A stretch of DNA of 64,000 bases, taken from the NCBI GenBank assembly GCA_021568835.1, contig JAKGSH010000003.1, positions 62,001 through 126,000 of the forward strand, in the 5' to 3' direction. Positions 40,078 to 49,753 of this stretch are shown piece after piece. The number at the start of each line of letters is the position of its first letter. Position 1 is the first letter of the stretch. Below the pieces are notes generated by a model, which was given only the letters and a program-made list of their open reading frames with translations, was not told where the DNA came from and did not search any database. The stretch is from Streptomyces sp. Tue 6430. Its GTDB lineage: Bacteria; Actinomycetota; Actinomycetes; Streptomycetales; Streptomycetaceae. A program made the position numbers and the translations under genes.

Positions 40078-42452
40078 CGAACACACGAAAGCACTTCGAA
40101 CAGATCCTGGTCATCAAGTACCTGCGCGACAAGGACATCACCCTGGAGCTGGTGACGGCCAAACGCCGCCGCAAGATCGAGGGCAGGCTGGAACTGATCC
40201 CGTTTCGGCCCGGGCAGGACATGTCCAAGGTCGTCGAGGGCCGCCGCTCGTGGAAGGACCTGCAGGAGGTGGTCCGAGGCCACGCCCGGGTCGACACGCT
40301 CAACGAGATGTACCTGCGCTCCCTGGAGTTCCTCCTGGGCTACCAGCGAGTGGTGCTCCAGGCCCGCTCGTACCCGTTCCGCCTCGTGGAGAACCAGTAC
40401 CAGCAGTCCACGGTGACCATCGAGTTCGACGAGGAGGCGGACGCCGGGCGCCGCCACGCCAATCCGATGCTGGCCGCCTATGCGCTGGACGAGCGGCGAC
40501 GGCCGCGGTTCGGGGACTTCTTCAGCGCGCTGGACGGCGAACGTGAGAGCAAGGCCACCCTGTTGAACGTGGTGCGCCGCGGCTCCACCCGGGAACCGTA
40601 CTTCGGCGGCTCGGGAGTCACAGCGGCCTTCAAGGAGTACGTCGACCCCTTCACGATCAAGGTCACTGTGCAGGGCGGGGGCAGCATTCCCCGGTCCGGC
40701 TGGATCCGGCACGTCGACGACGGGGGCAGCGGCCCCCAGCTCGACCGGCAGGAGCGGGGACTCGCGCTGCTCAGGGCGCAGCCGCTGCTCATCGAGTCAC
40801 TGCGCGAGCCCTTCTCGTTCGACCTGGGGCGCGGACGATGGATCGACCTCCATCCTCTGGAGGACGAGGTCGAGTTCGACGCCACGGCACGCAAGCTCAT
40901 CGAACGGATGCTGGGCACCCACCCCCTCTTCGCGCTGCAGGGACCGCCCGGTTCCGGCAAGTCCACCCTCACCGCCGCCGCCGTACGCCGCAACCTCGCC
41001 GTGGAGCAGGGAGCGCGCATCCTGGTCACCTCCCAGTCCAACCACACCCTCGACGGGCTGGCCCGCAAGCTCATCAAGCAGCAGGGTCCGCGCACCCTGA
41101 TTCTGCGCGAGACCGCCGCGGAGAAGGAGGACGAGGTGCGGGACGAGCTGGTGCGCTCCCACACGCTCACCCACCTGACCAAATCCGTGCAGGACGCCTC
41201 GGTCAGGCTGCTCAGGGCCCGGCTGGCCCGCAAGCCCTACGAACACCCGCCCTACGCCGACGCGCCGTACGCGCGCGACCTCGTCGAGCTGGGCGAACGC
41301 TGGTGGATCGACCTTCCCAACCTTCCCCCGCTGGAGAAGGCGCGCCGGGAACTGGCCGGGCGGTGGCTGGAGCACATCACCTCCAACCAACTGGAACTCA
41401 GCGACCGTATTCGCAGCGGGGCCAGCGTGGTTCTCGCCACCTGTTCCATCGCCGCCACCATCAACGACGGCCGCTGGGACCCGAGGGACATGTTCGACTG
41501 GGTGATCGTCGAGGAGGCCGCCAAAGCGTGGTCGACCGAGATCGTCGTCCCGCTGGTTCTCGGCGTGCGCTGGACCCTCATCGGCGACCACCTCCAGCTC
41601 GGGCCGCACCGCGAGGAGGAGCTGGAGGCGTTCCTGGGCTCACTGCGCGGCCACCCCGACCCCCTGGTGGCGTACGAGTACGAGCAGAAGGACGAGCACC
41701 TCAAGGCCCTCCGGCTGTTCCAGCACATCTTCACGGGCAAGACCGAGAAGGACTACCAGCTGATGGACTCGGCCGTGGGCCGGATCGAGCAGCAGTTCCG
41801 CATGGACAAGACCATCGCCGAGCCGGTCAGCCGAGCCTTCTACCCCCGGGTACCCCTGCACGAGGAGGACGGGCTGCCCGTCAGCTTCCTGAAGACCCAG
41901 CGGCACAAGCCGCATGACCTCACGGCTCCGGGCTTCCTGCGCGGCCGGTCGCTGGTGTGGGTCGACACCAGCGGCTGCGAAGGGTTCGGTGACGAACCGC
42001 GCTGGCGCAACGTGGGAGAGGTGGACCTCGTGGACCGGATCGCCCAGTGGATGGAACCGTCCTCCGCACGCCCGGGCCGCCTGGACGACGACAACAGCCT
42101 CGCTGTGCTCACCCCGTACAAGGCGCAGCTGGACCTGCTGGGCGGACGGGACTCGCTGCGCGGTCGCGAGTACACGGTGCACGCCTTCCAGGGCAGGGAG
42201 GCCGACCGGGTCATCGTGTCGCTGGTGCGCAGCACGGCCGATCCGAGTGGGGGTATCGAACGGAACGTGGGGCACGTGGGCCGGCGTGAGCTGATCAACG
42301 TGCTGATGTCGCGGGCCAAGCGCCTGCTCGTCGTGGTGGGCGACCTGGAGCACTTCGCCACCTACGGCGGTGAGCACTGGGCGACCGTGACCAAGGTGCT
42401 GCACCGGTACGGGACCGTCGTTCCCGCCGACGAAGCGGGACAGCAGCGATGA
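40074..42452 (+). CDS. Superfamily 1 (Upf1/DNA2-like) helicase
   Basis: 792 residues. A 270-residue N-terminal domain of unknown fold precedes a full SF1B helicase core: Walker A LQGPPGSGKSTLT (288-300), motif Ia VTSQSNHTLDGLA, Walker B DWVIVEEAAKAW (EEAA in place of DEA), motif III LIGDHLQLGPH, motif IV EQQFRM, motif V VHAFQGREADRVIVSLVR and motif VI NVLMSRAKRLLVVVGD. All motifs needed for ATP-driven unwinding or translocation on DNA or RNA are intact. ATG 40074 overlaps the kinase stop in ATGA and its own stop overlaps the next gene in the same way. In this context it may sense or process invading nucleic acid. Confidence 0.85.
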   Translation: MTNTRKHFEQILVIKYLRDKDITLELVTAKRRRKIEGRLELIPFRPGQDMSKVVEGRRSWKDLQEVVRGHARVDTLNEMYLRSLEFLLGYQRVVLQARSYPFRLVENQYQQSTVTIEFDEEADAGRRHANPMLAAYALDERRRPRFGDFFSALDGERESKATLLNVVRRGSTREPYFGGSGVTAAFKEYVDPFTIKVTVQGGGSIPRSGWIRHVDDGGSGPQLDRQERGLALLRAQPLLIESLREPFSFDLGRGRWIDLHPLEDEVEFDATARKLIERMLGTHPLFALQGPPGSGKSTLTAAAVRRNLAVEQGARILVTSQSNHTLDGLARKLIKQQGPRTLILRETAAEKEDEVRDELVRSHTLTHLTKSVQDASVRLLRARLARKPYEHPPYADAPYARDLVELGERWWIDLPNLPPLEKARRELAGRWLEHITSNQLELSDRIRSGASVVLATCSIAATINDGRWDPRDMFDWVIVEEAAKAWSTEIVVPLVLGVRWTLIGDHLQLGPHREEELEAFLGSLRGHPDPLVAYEYEQKDEHLKALRLFQHIFTGKTEKDYQLMDSAVGRIEQQFRMDKTIAEPVSRAFYPRVPLHEEDGLPVSFLKTQRHKPHDLTAPGFLRGRSLVWVDTSGCEGFGDEPRWRNVGEVDLVDRIAQWMEPSSARPGRLDDDNSLAVLTPYKAQLDLLGGRDSLRGREYTVHAFQGREADRVIVSLVRSTADPSGGIERNVGHVGRRELINVLMSRAKRLLVVVGDLEHFATYGGEHWATVTKVLHRYGTVVPADEAGQQR

Positions 42453-45400
42453 ACGACCTGATCCAACTGGCCCTCCCGTGCCGCATGCTGACCCTCAAGA
42501 TGCAGGTCGGCCCGGAGGACGGCGAGACGACCCTGGAGTCCCTCGTCACCAAGGCCGTCGGTACCGGCCTGTCCACGGTGCAGGAGCTGGCCGACCTGTT
42601 CGTCCTGCCGTACCGGGTCGTGCTCGACGTGGTGACCTCGTTGTGGGCACGTGGTCTGGTCACCATCGACCTGCAGAGCGGCGACCTGGAACTGAGTGAC
42701 GGAGGCCGCGATGCCATCGCCGTGGACGTCGGCCCCGAAAAGGCCGAGGACAACGGCGTGCAGGAGAGCCGGTCCTACCTCTTCGAACCGATCACGGGCA
42801 GTTTCTTCGCCGAGCGGCAGGGCACGCCCAAGGCGCCGCCGGGTGCCCTGCGCGCCCCCGTCGACCACGGACTGAGGGCCTCCGACCTGCCGCAGCGCGA
42901 CCTGCTCGCCGCGGTGCGCGCAGCCACCCGGTACAGCGGCGGCGTCGGTTTCCGGCGCCGCATCCTCAAGGTCAGCTTCGGCAACCCGTTGCTTCAGCCG
43001 CCCCAGGAAATCCGCTGGTACACCATCGGCGTGCAGGTGCAGGCCGATGACGACAGCGAGCGGTTGACCGTGTCCGTCGCCGACCCCGGCAAGCGGTTCT
43101 GGAGCGCCCGCGCCGAACTCCGCTTCCAGGAGTACTTCGCCCGGCTCGGTGACGAACAACCGGACAGCGCCCTGGTGCAGGCGCTCCGCGGACGGGCGAG
43201 CCGGGTCCTGCTCGAACCGGAGGGCGTGCCCCAGCTCCTGACCCGGCTGGCGGACCAGGTCGGCAGACTGCCCCGGGTCGACGCCGTACACGCCGGGCAG
43301 TACCAGAAGAGGCTGGAGGACATCGGACACCAGATCCAACAACGTCTCAAGGGGCTGCTCCAGGCGCGTGCCGAGGTGGAGCCGATCGAGAACGCCCAGG
43401 GCCACGAATGGGCGCTGAAGGAACTGCTGGACAAGGCGACCAAGCAGGTCGTGATCGTCTCCCCGGCAATCCGGTACTCGACGCTGAGCGGACTGCTGCC
43501 CGAGTTGCGGGCGGCACTCGACCGACGGGTGCGCCTCGTCTTCTGCTGGGGGCGTACGATCGGCGACTCGATCGCCCCGGAGGCGCGTACCGCGCTGAGT
43601 GAGCTGAGCGCCAAGTATCCGGGGAGAGTCCTGCTGTCCGCCGCGAGCGTACGCACCGCGGCCTGCGTCGTCATTCAGGACAACGTCCGCGCCTACGTCA
43701 GCGCCCACGGACCGCTCGACCTGGTGAGCGGCTCCGGCGGCCAGCTGACAGGGCTGCTGATCGAACCGTCCAAGTACGGTCCCGAGTTGCCCGGATGCGT
43801 CACCGACATGCTGCTGTGGGTGCGCCGCAAGGGCTTCACCGGCCAGGATCGACTGAACGTCTTCACCCACCAGGACCAGTTCCCCGGTGTCGACGACGTG
43901 GAGCCTGCCGGTGTCGAGATCGCGGATACGCCGTTGCCGCCAGGACCTGCCGACAGCACGCCCGAGATGATGCAGATCTGGGCCGCGAGCTGGCATGAAC
44001 ATCAGGCCGCGCTTGCCGGGGCCGTCCGGCAGGCCACGGACGAGGCCCCGAGTGTGGAACTGGTCGAGGACGGCGCACACCAGGACTACTTGTGGCAGGC
44101 CCTGCACGGCGCCACCGAGCGGTTGGTCCTCGCTGACGATCGGATAAGTCCCCGGGCCGCCACCGAACGCGTCGCCGGTGCCCTGCGCGACTGCGCCGAG
44201 CGAGGGGTCTCGGTCCGGCTCGTGCAACCCTCCCCGGGCCGTGATGCCGACGCGGTCAAGGCCTTCACCAAGGTCGTCGAGCAGACCCGGCGCATCACCG
44301 TGCACCGGTGGCGCTCCGGGGTCCGGCTGGTGGTCCGCGACGATTCGCTGCAACTCGGCAGCTTCGCCCCCCTCGGACGGACCTCTGTCCGTGCGGAGGG
44401 CACGGGCACTGCCAGTCAGATCGGAGTGCGGGTGCACGGCGCCCGGTCCGTGACCGAGTTGCTCTCCCGGCTGGGCGTCGAGGACGTGCCCCTCGTCGAC
44501 CCGCCGCAGCAGGAGCCGGGACCGTCCGCCGCGACGTCCACCAGTGGCACGACTGCCGCGTACGGCGCCTTGGTGACGGCACGCCAGGCCGATGCCGAGG
44601 GACGGTACGGCGAGGCGCTCGAGACCATCCTGCGGGACCTCGACGACCCCTGGCGGGTCCTTGAGGTCTGGGAGGAACGTGATGTCTCCACAGTTGATCT
44701 GCGCCGTGCCGCCGCCACCCTGCTGCGTCTGGGCGACCGGGTGCCGACCGTGCACCGCCGGCGCTGGAGCCGCTGGCTGGTCGCGGACGCCTGGAGGCGT
44801 CATGCCTTCTTCGAGGCCGCCCTGGTCGGGCGGCTCCTGCCCGACAACGGCGAGCGGCTGACGGCGGCCGTATGCACCGCGGCGCTCCCGCTGGAGGCAG
44901 GCCCGGTCGGCGACATGCTGGAGAACGCCGCCCTGGTCCTCGACAACGAGGCCGACCAGATGGTGGCGGCCGTCGGAGGGCTTGCCGAGATGCTGCTGTG
45001 GGGCGGTGCGTCCGGCGGTCAAGTGGTGGACCTGTACGGTGAGACACTTTCGGCGCGATGGCGCGAACTGGCCGACAGCGTGCGCGACCTCGTCCCGCCG
45101 GGTGGACGTGGCCTGCCACTGGAGACCTTCAGTGCGCAACTTGCCACCACCCTGACCGCCGCCGAGGCCGAGGAGAGGTGGTCCGCGCTGGCCCACAGGA
45201 TCGACGAGATCAGGCGGCGCCGCGGACGGTTCAACTTCGGCGCGGGGCAGGCCTGGCACGACGGGATGTTCGCCGTGGACGGCGTGCTCACCCGCATCGA
45301 GGCGGCGACCGGGGAGGCCGCACTGCGTCCGGCGCTGGCCACTGGCCTGCCCTCGGACATCCGTCGCCACGTCGACCGGCTGGTCGCGGATGCCGGGGAA

Positions 45401-45673
45401 GACCCCATCCAGTGGCGTAAGCAGATGGCGCACCTCAACCGCATCGAAGGACTGATCCTGGAGGCACGCAGCCTGTCCGCGATGGCCGTGCTCCGGGCCG
45501 ACGCGGGCGAACCGGTCCCGGCAGCTGCCCGGGAGCTGGCCGTACGGACCGCCGAGCTCTGGGACGGACTGTTCAGCGAGGCCGACGTTCTTCCACCGCC
45601 GCACCGCCACCCCGCACTGGCGTTGCTGGAGCGCCTGAAACCGGTGGCCAAATGGGCGAGGGTACACACATGA
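42449..45673 (+). CDS. Winged-helix and PLD-like multi-domain protein
   Basis: 1,074 residues. Residues 25-95 form a winged helix (LSTVQELADLFVLPYRVVLD, ARGLVTIDLQSGDLELSDGG). Around residues 310-430 (WALKELLDKATKQVVIVSPA, VRLVFCWGRTIGD, AYVSAHGPLDLVSG) and again around 550-660 (YLWQALHGATERLVLADDRI, GVSVRLVQPSPG) the pattern of phospholipase D-like half-domains appears, but without the HxKxxxxD signature, so catalysis is doubtful. The C-terminal 370 residues are helical and unrecognised. Start ATG 42449 and stop 45673 overlap both neighbours by four bases. Likely partner of the SF1 helicase, perhaps as a nucleic-acid-binding scaffold or degenerate nuclease. Confidence 0.6.
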   Translation: MNDLIQLALPCRMLTLKMQVGPEDGETTLESLVTKAVGTGLSTVQELADLFVLPYRVVLDVVTSLWARGLVTIDLQSGDLELSDGGRDAIAVDVGPEKAEDNGVQESRSYLFEPITGSFFAERQGTPKAPPGALRAPVDHGLRASDLPQRDLLAAVRAATRYSGGVGFRRRILKVSFGNPLLQPPQEIRWYTIGVQVQADDDSERLTVSVADPGKRFWSARAELRFQEYFARLGDEQPDSALVQALRGRASRVLLEPEGVPQLLTRLADQVGRLPRVDAVHAGQYQKRLEDIGHQIQQRLKGLLQARAEVEPIENAQGHEWALKELLDKATKQVVIVSPAIRYSTLSGLLPELRAALDRRVRLVFCWGRTIGDSIAPEARTALSELSAKYPGRVLLSAASVRTAACVVIQDNVRAYVSAHGPLDLVSGSGGQLTGLLIEPSKYGPELPGCVTDMLLWVRRKGFTGQDRLNVFTHQDQFPGVDDVEPAGVEIADTPLPPGPADSTPEMMQIWAASWHEHQAALAGAVRQATDEAPSVELVEDGAHQDYLWQALHGATERLVLADDRISPRAATERVAGALRDCAERGVSVRLVQPSPGRDADAVKAFTKVVEQTRRITVHRWRSGVRLVVRDDSLQLGSFAPLGRTSVRAEGTGTASQIGVRVHGARSVTELLSRLGVEDVPLVDPPQQEPGPSAATSTSGTTAAYGALVTARQADAEGRYGEALETILRDLDDPWRVLEVWEERDVSTVDLRRAAATLLRLGDRVPTVHRRRWSRWLVADAWRRHAFFEAALVGRLLPDNGERLTAAVCTAALPLEAGPVGDMLENAALVLDNEADQMVAAVGGLAEMLLWGGASGGQVVDLYGETLSARWRELADSVRDLVPPGGRGLPLETFSAQLATTLTAAEAEERWSALAHRIDEIRRRRGRFNFGAGQAWHDGMFAVDGVLTRIEAATGEAALRPALATGLPSDIRRHVDRLVADAGEDPIQWRKQMAHLNRIEGLILEARSLSAMAVLRADAGEPVPAAARELAVRTAELWDGLFSEADVLPPPHRHPALALLERLKPVAKWARVHT

Positions 45674-48050
45674 CCGACGATCCTCTGATGGAACTGCTGA
45701 GCCGATGGCCGGGCCGCTTCCGGTTCGGCCGGCTGGCGGTGGCACTGCGGCACCCGGAGTCGCTGGACGAGGCGTCCGTCATCGACGCCGTGCTGCGCGG
45801 CATCGCTGGGGACGAGGACGAGGAGACGGTCTTCGACGGTCTCCTGCGGGAGGGGCAACTGGAGGCCGCCGAGTACCTCCTGGAGCACGGCGCACTGTCC
45901 GGTCGGCCCCCGTTGGGCCGCCGCCCGCAGGCCATCACCGCCCGCCGGCAGGAGCTGCTGCACGAACTCGATTCCCGCCTGGCCGCTCTGGACAAGCAGG
46001 TGCTCGCAGCAGATCTGGACCCGCCCGGTGTGGACCGGGCCGAGCTGGAACGGAAGTGCGCTCTCTCCTGGCCCGAGGCGCTGCCCCTGATCGAGAGGGC
46101 CGAGGCCGCCGTCGGCAAGCAGCTGACGGACGCGCAGAAGGTTCTTCGGGCCCGGCTCGAGGAACGACAGGCCGCGGGTGCGATCGATGCCGCCGGGGTC
46201 GAGTCCAGCAGCGCCCTGATCGGCGCGGGGCTTCTGCGGGCGGCGGCCCGACAGATCGATGACGGGCAGCGCAGTTCCGGACCGGAACGTGTACCCACCC
46301 TGCCCGCCTGGAAGCCGGACGTGTCGCCGGAACAACTCCTCGAATGGCACCTCGACCCCGTCCAGCAGCAGCGACAGGCGCGCTACGCCGAGTGGGCACC
46401 GGCCGACAGTTCCGCCCGGCAGTTGCTCGAGGCCTATTCCTCCCTTTCCGACGGCGGGTTCGACTCCGCTCAGCGTTTCGCCACGGCGCTCAACTGTTTT
46501 CTGAACCGTGACGTCACGGACCCGCGGCCCGACGAGGTCTCGGACGGCTATCTCACCACCGTGTCGGGAGCGTTCTCCGAGCCGGAGATCGCACGGTTCC
46601 GGCCGCTGGGCACTCTTGACTTGTTCATCGGCGGGCCCGAGACCCGGGAACCGGAAGGTATGGACAACCTCCCTCCCTTCATGGCGGTGGGACCCGGCCT
46701 CAGGCCACCGACAGGCCGCGGCGGGTACGCGGTGCTCGGCTTGCAGTCCCTGCTGCAACTGGCCACCCTGCGCACAGGGCGGTCCACGGCACTGCTGCGG
46801 GTACTGGGCCCCCAGTGGCCACTGGCCGCGTTCGCCGGCCGCAACCCCGAGGAACTCGACGAACTGCTGGGGCCGGACGAGCAGTCGCGATGGCCGACCC
46901 TCCGCTGGGTCCTCGACCTCACGGGGCTCGGCGGCATCCGGGTCGCCGACGACCTGGCCCATACGACCGGCTGGGACCCCGCACTGCTCCGTCTCTTCCT
47001 TCACACCCTCGCCGAACGGCAGAGCCGAGCCGGCGGCGGCGCGCGGTGGCTGTCCGGTGGCGGCAGGACCGCCCGTTCACAGCGGCCGTGGAGGACATGG
47101 TGCTCAGGCCGCTCGGGCCGTCCCTCGTCGCTCGGATCGCGTTCTGGGCCGCTCTTGCCTCCGCACCCGCCGGCGAGCGGGTCACGGCGGAAGAGCTGCT
47201 GATGGAGACCCAGTACGCGGCGGACGCGATTCCCGACCCCCCGGCGATCGCGTCCGCCTTGGCCGGGCTGGTTCGCCTCAGGCTGACCGAGGAGGCGTCC
47301 ACCGACCACGTCCGCTTCCGCCGCTGCGGCGTCCTTTCCGTTCTCGGGGATCAGGCCCCGCAGCGGCTGGAGGCGGCCCTGCAGGACTGGGCGGCCCGCC
47401 CGGAGGAGGCCAGGTCCGAGGACGACGGCCACGCCGTACGCCAGTGGGAAGCCCGACGCCACGCGCTCAGCGACGGCTACGAGGAGTACACGGCCGCTCT
47501 GGCCGCTTCCGTTCCCGCGGTCGACTGCGAGGCCTTGCTGGTCCCGTTGGCCCGGCTGACCGCCGAGAACACCGTCGAAGCGCAGCGCGTCGACGGCACC
47601 ACCGACCTGGTCCCGTTGCTGCGCGAGATGGGCGGCATGTGGCAACAGGCTTTCTCCGGCCGGCAACTGGAGATCAGCGCGCCCGCCACCGCCGTGGCTC
47701 GGATCAGCACGCGCGCCGCTCAGGCGCTCCTGTACGAGTTGCTTGCCAACGCGGGCGAGGCGATGGAGGGCTTCGACTCCGGCCGCACGGTGGTCCACGT
47801 CGAACCCTCCGGGGACGAATGGCTCGTGGACGTCCGTGACAGCGGCCCGGGTGTCACCTACCCCCAGGGCCGCGAGGACCTCGTCTTCCGTGCGGGCCGC
47901 TCGACCAAGGGAGAGGGCCGCGGCGACGGTCTCCACCGCGCCCGCCGCATCGCCGAGGCGGCCGACGGCGCCCTCCTTCTGGCTGCCCGATCCCACGGTC
48001 ACCCCGTCCTGACGGGAGCTCATTTCCGTCTCGTTCTTCCGATGGGGTGA
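45670..48050 (+). CDS. Large protein with C-terminal GHKL (histidine-kinase-like) ATPase, frame-interrupted
   Basis: About 793 residues. The first 450 are unrecognised and helical (LLREGQLEAAEYLLEHGALS, EALPLIERAEAAVGKQLTDA). Near 47045 the frame shifts by one base (GGTGGCGGCAGG run) and continues with PFTAAVEDMVLRPLGPSLVA. The end holds a Bergerat-fold ATPase: N box ALLYELLANAGEAM, G1 box VDVRDSGPGVTY and G2 box KGEGRGDGLHRARRIAE. No phosphoacceptor His domain or sensor precedes it, so it is more like a stand-alone GHKL switch than a classical sensor kinase. ATG 45670 overlaps the previous stop (ATGA). It is the last gene of the operon. Confidence 0.7.
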
Positions 48051-48159
48051 GGATGTGGGGTGGGGGCGCGGACCGCGTGAACCGTGCCAGTACCAAGCCG
48101 GGTGAGCGCTGTGTGCGGCCGTCGCAGGAAGCACATGCCGTGTTGACCGGGGAGAGCCC

Positions 48160-48351
48160 GTGAGCAGCGGTGAACCGTCCTGGTCCGGGCGCGAACCACC
48201 GTCCTTCTTCCGACGATGGCGTTCCACCCGGCAGGACGAGGAACTCACTCCGTACGACCACCTCGACACGGGGTGGCCTCCCGCGCGGGCGGCAGGCGCC
48301 GGGAACGGACCCGGTGCAGGGCGGTCGCGTCACGGCGGTGGGGTGCGATGA
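48160..48351 (+). CDS. Possible small protein, unknown
   Basis: GTG 48160 has GGGGAGAG at a good distance and opens 63 codons: SSGEPSWSGREPPSFFRRWR, then TRQDEELTPYDHLDTGWPP, followed by a Gly/Ala/Arg-rich tail. Codon use in the first half is gene-like. No homologue comes to mind. It could be a short gene of its own or chance. The rest of 48051-48640 holds nothing recognised. Confidence 0.25.
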   Translation: MSSGEPSWSGREPPSFFRRWRSTRQDEELTPYDHLDTGWPPARAAGAGNGPGAGRSRHGGGVR

Positions 48352-48647
48352 GCACGTCGTGAGTGGTGTCGCGGGTGTGCCGCGTCCGCGACGACGCACG
48401 ACACGTCGTCGGGGAAGCCGGTTTTCGTCCATGCCGAGGTCGGCTCGTCTGTCCGGATCATTTGACGTCTCGGACGCGCCGTCACCCACTCGACCGGCGG
48501 CCTCGGTGAGGTGCTCGGAACAAGGCGGGGGTTCGGGGCGGGTGCGGGAACAACCCTCCGGCGGTGCGGAGTTCGGGCTCAGTGGTCACTGGCGTCCCCG
48601 GTGTCGCTTCGGTGTCGCTTTCTGGTCATCTTCTGCTCACTTCGCGC

Positions 48648-48707
48648 GGATGAACTAGTTAAAGAATTGACGTGAGTTGACGAACGATGAGAGCGCGGAG
48701 AGACGAC
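48648..48707 (+). promoter_or_regulatory. AT-rich promoter/operator region of the SorC regulator
   Basis: An unusually AT-rich island (GATGAACTAGTTAAAGAATT) contains the palindrome AACTAGTT, followed by two TTGACG-type words ten bases apart, just upstream of the regulator. SorC proteins usually bind such sites at their own promoter. Confidence 0.4.
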
Positions 48708-49745
48708 ATGGCCGAACCGGTTGAGGCGATGGCGTTACCCGCGCCGATCGACACGCTCCTCGCCGCCGCCGTCGCCCGGCGCTTCTACCTGGAGCACCGG
48801 TCGAAGGTGGAGATCGCCAAGGAGTTCGGCATCAGCCGGTTCAAGGTGGCCCGCCTCCTCGACGCGGCCGTGGCCCACGACATCGTGCGGATCGACATCA
48901 CCGTCCCGGCCGAGATCGACGTCCCGCTCGGACGGGCGCTGGCGGAGCGGTTCGGACTCCGCCACGGCATCGTTGTCAACCTGGGTCGGAACGAGAGCGG
49001 TCCGGCCTCCCTCACGGACCAGCGCCAGAGCGGCCGCTGGCTCGGCACGGCGGCGGCCCGGCTGCTCTCGGAGATCGCCGAGGAGGGCGACGTCCTCGGG
49101 CTGGACGGCAGCCCCGCGGTGGACGCGCTGAGCGAGGCGGTCACCCGGCTGCCGCTCTGCGACGTGGTCCAGCTGACCGGGGTGCACGGGCGGGACCTCG
49201 CCCACGACGCCGCGATCGCCGCGGTCCGCCGTACGGCTGCGGCGGGCGGAGGCAGGGCGTTCCCGCTCCACACCCCGTTCCTCCTGCCCGACGCGGCGAC
49301 GGCCGCCGTCCTGCGCAGCCAGCCCGCCACCGCCGAGACGCTGGACCGGTTCGGCCTGGTCACCAAGGCCGTCGTCGGCATCGGCGCGTGGGACGCCCCG
49401 CACTCCCCGGTGTACGGCGCCCTGGCCGAGCGGGAGCGGGAGACGCTCCGGGCGGCGGGAGCGTGCGCCGAGGTGGCCGGCCACGTCCTGGACGCCGCCG
49501 GCCGGGTGCTGCCCACCGAACTGAACGCCCGCACGATCACGGTCGGTGCCGCCGAACTCCGCGGCCTCGCGGAGCTGATCGGTGTCACGGCCGGCGGACG
49601 CGGCACCGGGGCGGTCCGCGCCGTACTGGGGTCCGGACTGCTCACCGGAGTCGTCACGGACGCCGCGACCGCGCGCCGCCTCCTCCGGCACGACACCCCG
49701 GACGACGCGGCACGGACCGCGGTGTCGTCCCGATCCACCGAATGA
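48708..49745 (+). CDS. SorC/DeoR-family sugar-sensing transcriptional regulator
   Basis: About 345 residues. An N-terminal helix-turn-helix (KVEIAKEFGISRFKVARLLD) precedes a SorC sugar-binding domain (GDVLGLDGSPAVDALSEAVT, LVTKAVVGIGAWDAPHSPVY, and the C-terminal AELRGLAELIGVTAGGRGTG). Such regulators are controlled by a phosphorylated sugar. ATG 48708 follows GGAGAGACGAC, and an in-frame ATG at 48687 is possible. The stop overlaps an ATG (ATGA at 49742) of the secretion-associated gene, so it sits at the head of the type VII secretion operon and may govern it, which would be unusual for this family. Confidence 0.8.
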   Translation: MAEPVEAMALPAPIDTLLAAAVARRFYLEHRSKVEIAKEFGISRFKVARLLDAAVAHDIVRIDITVPAEIDVPLGRALAERFGLRHGIVVNLGRNESGPASLTDQRQSGRWLGTAAARLLSEIAEEGDVLGLDGSPAVDALSEAVTRLPLCDVVQLTGVHGRDLAHDAAIAAVRRTAAAGGGRAFPLHTPFLLPDAATAAVLRSQPATAETLDRFGLVTKAVVGIGAWDAPHSPVYGALAERERETLRAAGACAEVAGHVLDAAGRVLPTELNARTITVGAAELRGLAELIGVTAGGRGTGAVRAVLGSGLLTGVVTDAATARRLLRHDTPDDAARTAVSSRSTE

Positions 49746-49753
49746 GGACAGTG

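Noticed and set aside
40074..45673. DISARM-type defence locus
   Set aside because: There is a helicase and a PLD-like protein, but no methyltransferase, no DUF1998 gene and no HKD motif, and the helicase is Upf1-like.
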